From positions 744,001 to 808,000 of the forward strand of contig JABFRS010000001.1 of assembly GCA_013141055.1 (NCBI GenBank): a stretch of 64,000 nt of DNA, written 5' to 3'. The notes under the pieces are model-generated. The model was not told where the DNA came from. It did no database searches and saw only the letters and a list, made by a program, of their open reading frames with translations. The position numbers and the translations under genes are program-made. Below, piece after piece: positions 63,328 through 64,000 of the stretch (positions are counted from its first letter, which is position 1; each line of letters begins with the position of its first letter). This stretch comes from Cyclobacteriaceae bacterium (GTDB taxonomy: Bacteria; Bacteroidota; Bacteroidia; Cytophagales; Cyclobacteriaceae).

Positions 63328-64000
63328 TTATTGCTGCATTTGCATCTCCTGATGCTTCCTGAATGAATTACTATACGAAGACGTCGTGGGAGTCGAATAG
63401 ACAATTTCATTTTCCTGGTTGCTTACAAGCCCGTCTTCATAAGAAACGGAAACCGCCACCTCCAGCGTATGATTTGATGAACCGCGATATGTGCCTTTCA
63501 CAGGTGAACAATCAGAGAAATTTTTACCAACTGCTAAGCGAACGTGAGTTTCATTCACCACGCAATTGTTGGTTGGATCCAGTCCTATCCATCCATAGAA
63601 TGGAATGTAAGCTTCCACCCAGGCATGCGTCGCTCCTTCCCCTCTCATTCCGCTTTTGTTAGGACAAATATATCCACTCACGTAACGTGAGGGTATGGAG
63701 ATCAGCCTAAGCATCACCAAAAGGATATGAGCAAAATCCTGACATACACCTGATTTTATTTCCCAGATCTCATCTACCGTTGTCTCTACAGTGGTAATTC
63801 CCTTTCTGTATAGGAATGTATCAAATACATACTGGCAGAAATTTTTCGCTGACTCCAGTGGTGTAAGATTTTTAGAACGCTCTGCTGAGATGATCTTTCC
63901 AAGTTCCTCAAATGAATGAAATCGTTCCTGCCTGAGAAAGTCAATGTATTCAAGATTGAGAGCCAGATTCCGAAGATCGTTCCATTGCTTTTCGGCAGGT
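63328..64000 (-). CDS. Transglutaminase-like protein, C-terminal part (5' end outside window)
   Basis: The frame is open from the window end, so the ATG at 63720 is internal. The transglutaminase core is intact: catalytic Cys in IKSGVCQDFAHILL, His in GATHAWVEAYIP, and Asp in GWIGLDPTNN. Upstream in the same frame is the helical part with ERSKNLTPLESAKNFCQYV. Proteins of this type (often with an N-terminal beta-strand domain) act as proteases or cross-linkers of unknown substrate. Convergent with the helicase gene across a shared terminator. Confidence 0.92.
   Translation of the reverse strand, partial: PAEKQWNDLRNLALNLEYIDFLRQERFHSFEELGKIISAERSKNLTPLESAKNFCQYVFDTFLYRKGITTVETTVDEIWEIKSGVCQDFAHILLVMLRLISIPSRYVSGYICPNKSGMRGEGATHAWVEAYIPFYGWIGLDPTNNCVVNETHVRLAVGKNFSDCSPVKGTYRGSSNHTLEVAVSVSYEDGLVSNQENEIVYSTPTTSSYSNSFRKHQEMQMQQ

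Noticed and set aside
1-64000. CRISPR array, prophage, tRNA or rRNA genes, intact insertion sequence
   Set aside because: Looked for repeat-spacer patterns, TPsiC-type sequences and transposase motifs; none found. The 11-bp array at 37.4 kb has no spacers.

Overview
The window looks like chromosomal DNA from a Bacteroidota bacterium, most likely a Cytophagales-type organism. Grounds: promoter elements of the TAnnTTTG class (for example TATCTTTGCACC ahead of the DEAD-box helicase), few recognisable Shine-Dalgarno sites, several TTG starts, Bacteroidota-typical families (DUF4159, BatA-type proteins, DUF3857, DUF3667, DUF4097, PadR plus prefix-domain FtsX permeases), and an arginine pathway built around an N-acyl-ornithine transcarbamylase. 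No rRNA, tRNA, CRISPR array, prophage or intact insertion sequence was seen.

Layout. 1-3.9 kb: end of a sensor histidine kinase, an FtsX/MacB-like permease and a convergent DedA protein. 4.0-13.5 kb: an arginine operon in the order GNAT acyltransferase, argG, argC, proC, argD, N-acyl-ornithine transcarbamylase, argB, argE, argH. A promoter, a 38-codon leader ORF with arginine codons clustered at its end, and a terminator-like hairpin precede it, which reads as ribosome-mediated attenuation. The transcarbamylase has Val90 where acetylornithine enzymes have Glu, pointing to succinylated intermediates. 13.5-15.4 kb: a Ste24-type M48 protease and a small secreted basic protein.

15.7-31.4 kb: two TldD/TldE blocks (TldD-TldD-TldE, terminator, TldD-TldE, terminator) in which every TldD has a Tat-like signal and neither TldE has a signal, followed by DUF4159, MoxR, DUF58, a BatA-like protein and two large membrane proteins with overlapping or touching genes. 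This is the largest unexplained system here and may be an envelope protein-quality or maturation module.

31.4-39.6 kb: a more fluid region with a gene remnant, small orphan genes, REP-like and inverted repeats, an 11-bp tandem repeat array, a PadR/FtsX pair, an RraB-like protein, a GNAT and a DUF4349 lipoprotein. 39.6-43.8 kb (minus): MutS-like membrane ATPase, NhaC antiporter, SMP-30-like protein. 43.9-47.2 kb (minus): ECF sigma factor, HEAT-repeat anti-sigma candidate and two DUF4097 proteins. 47.3-57.0 kb: GH16 glucanase, DUF3857 protein, DnaJ-KTSC fusion, DUF3667 protein, serine hydrolase, secreted M20 peptidase and an exported CHAT-TPR protein. 57.1-64 kb: two membrane-anchored alpha/beta hydrolases coupled to an acyl-CoA synthetase, DUF952 and Pr6Pr proteins, a tiny lysine-rich protein, a DEAD-box helicase and a transglutaminase cut by the window end.

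All functional calls come from reading motifs and gene order; no database search was run.
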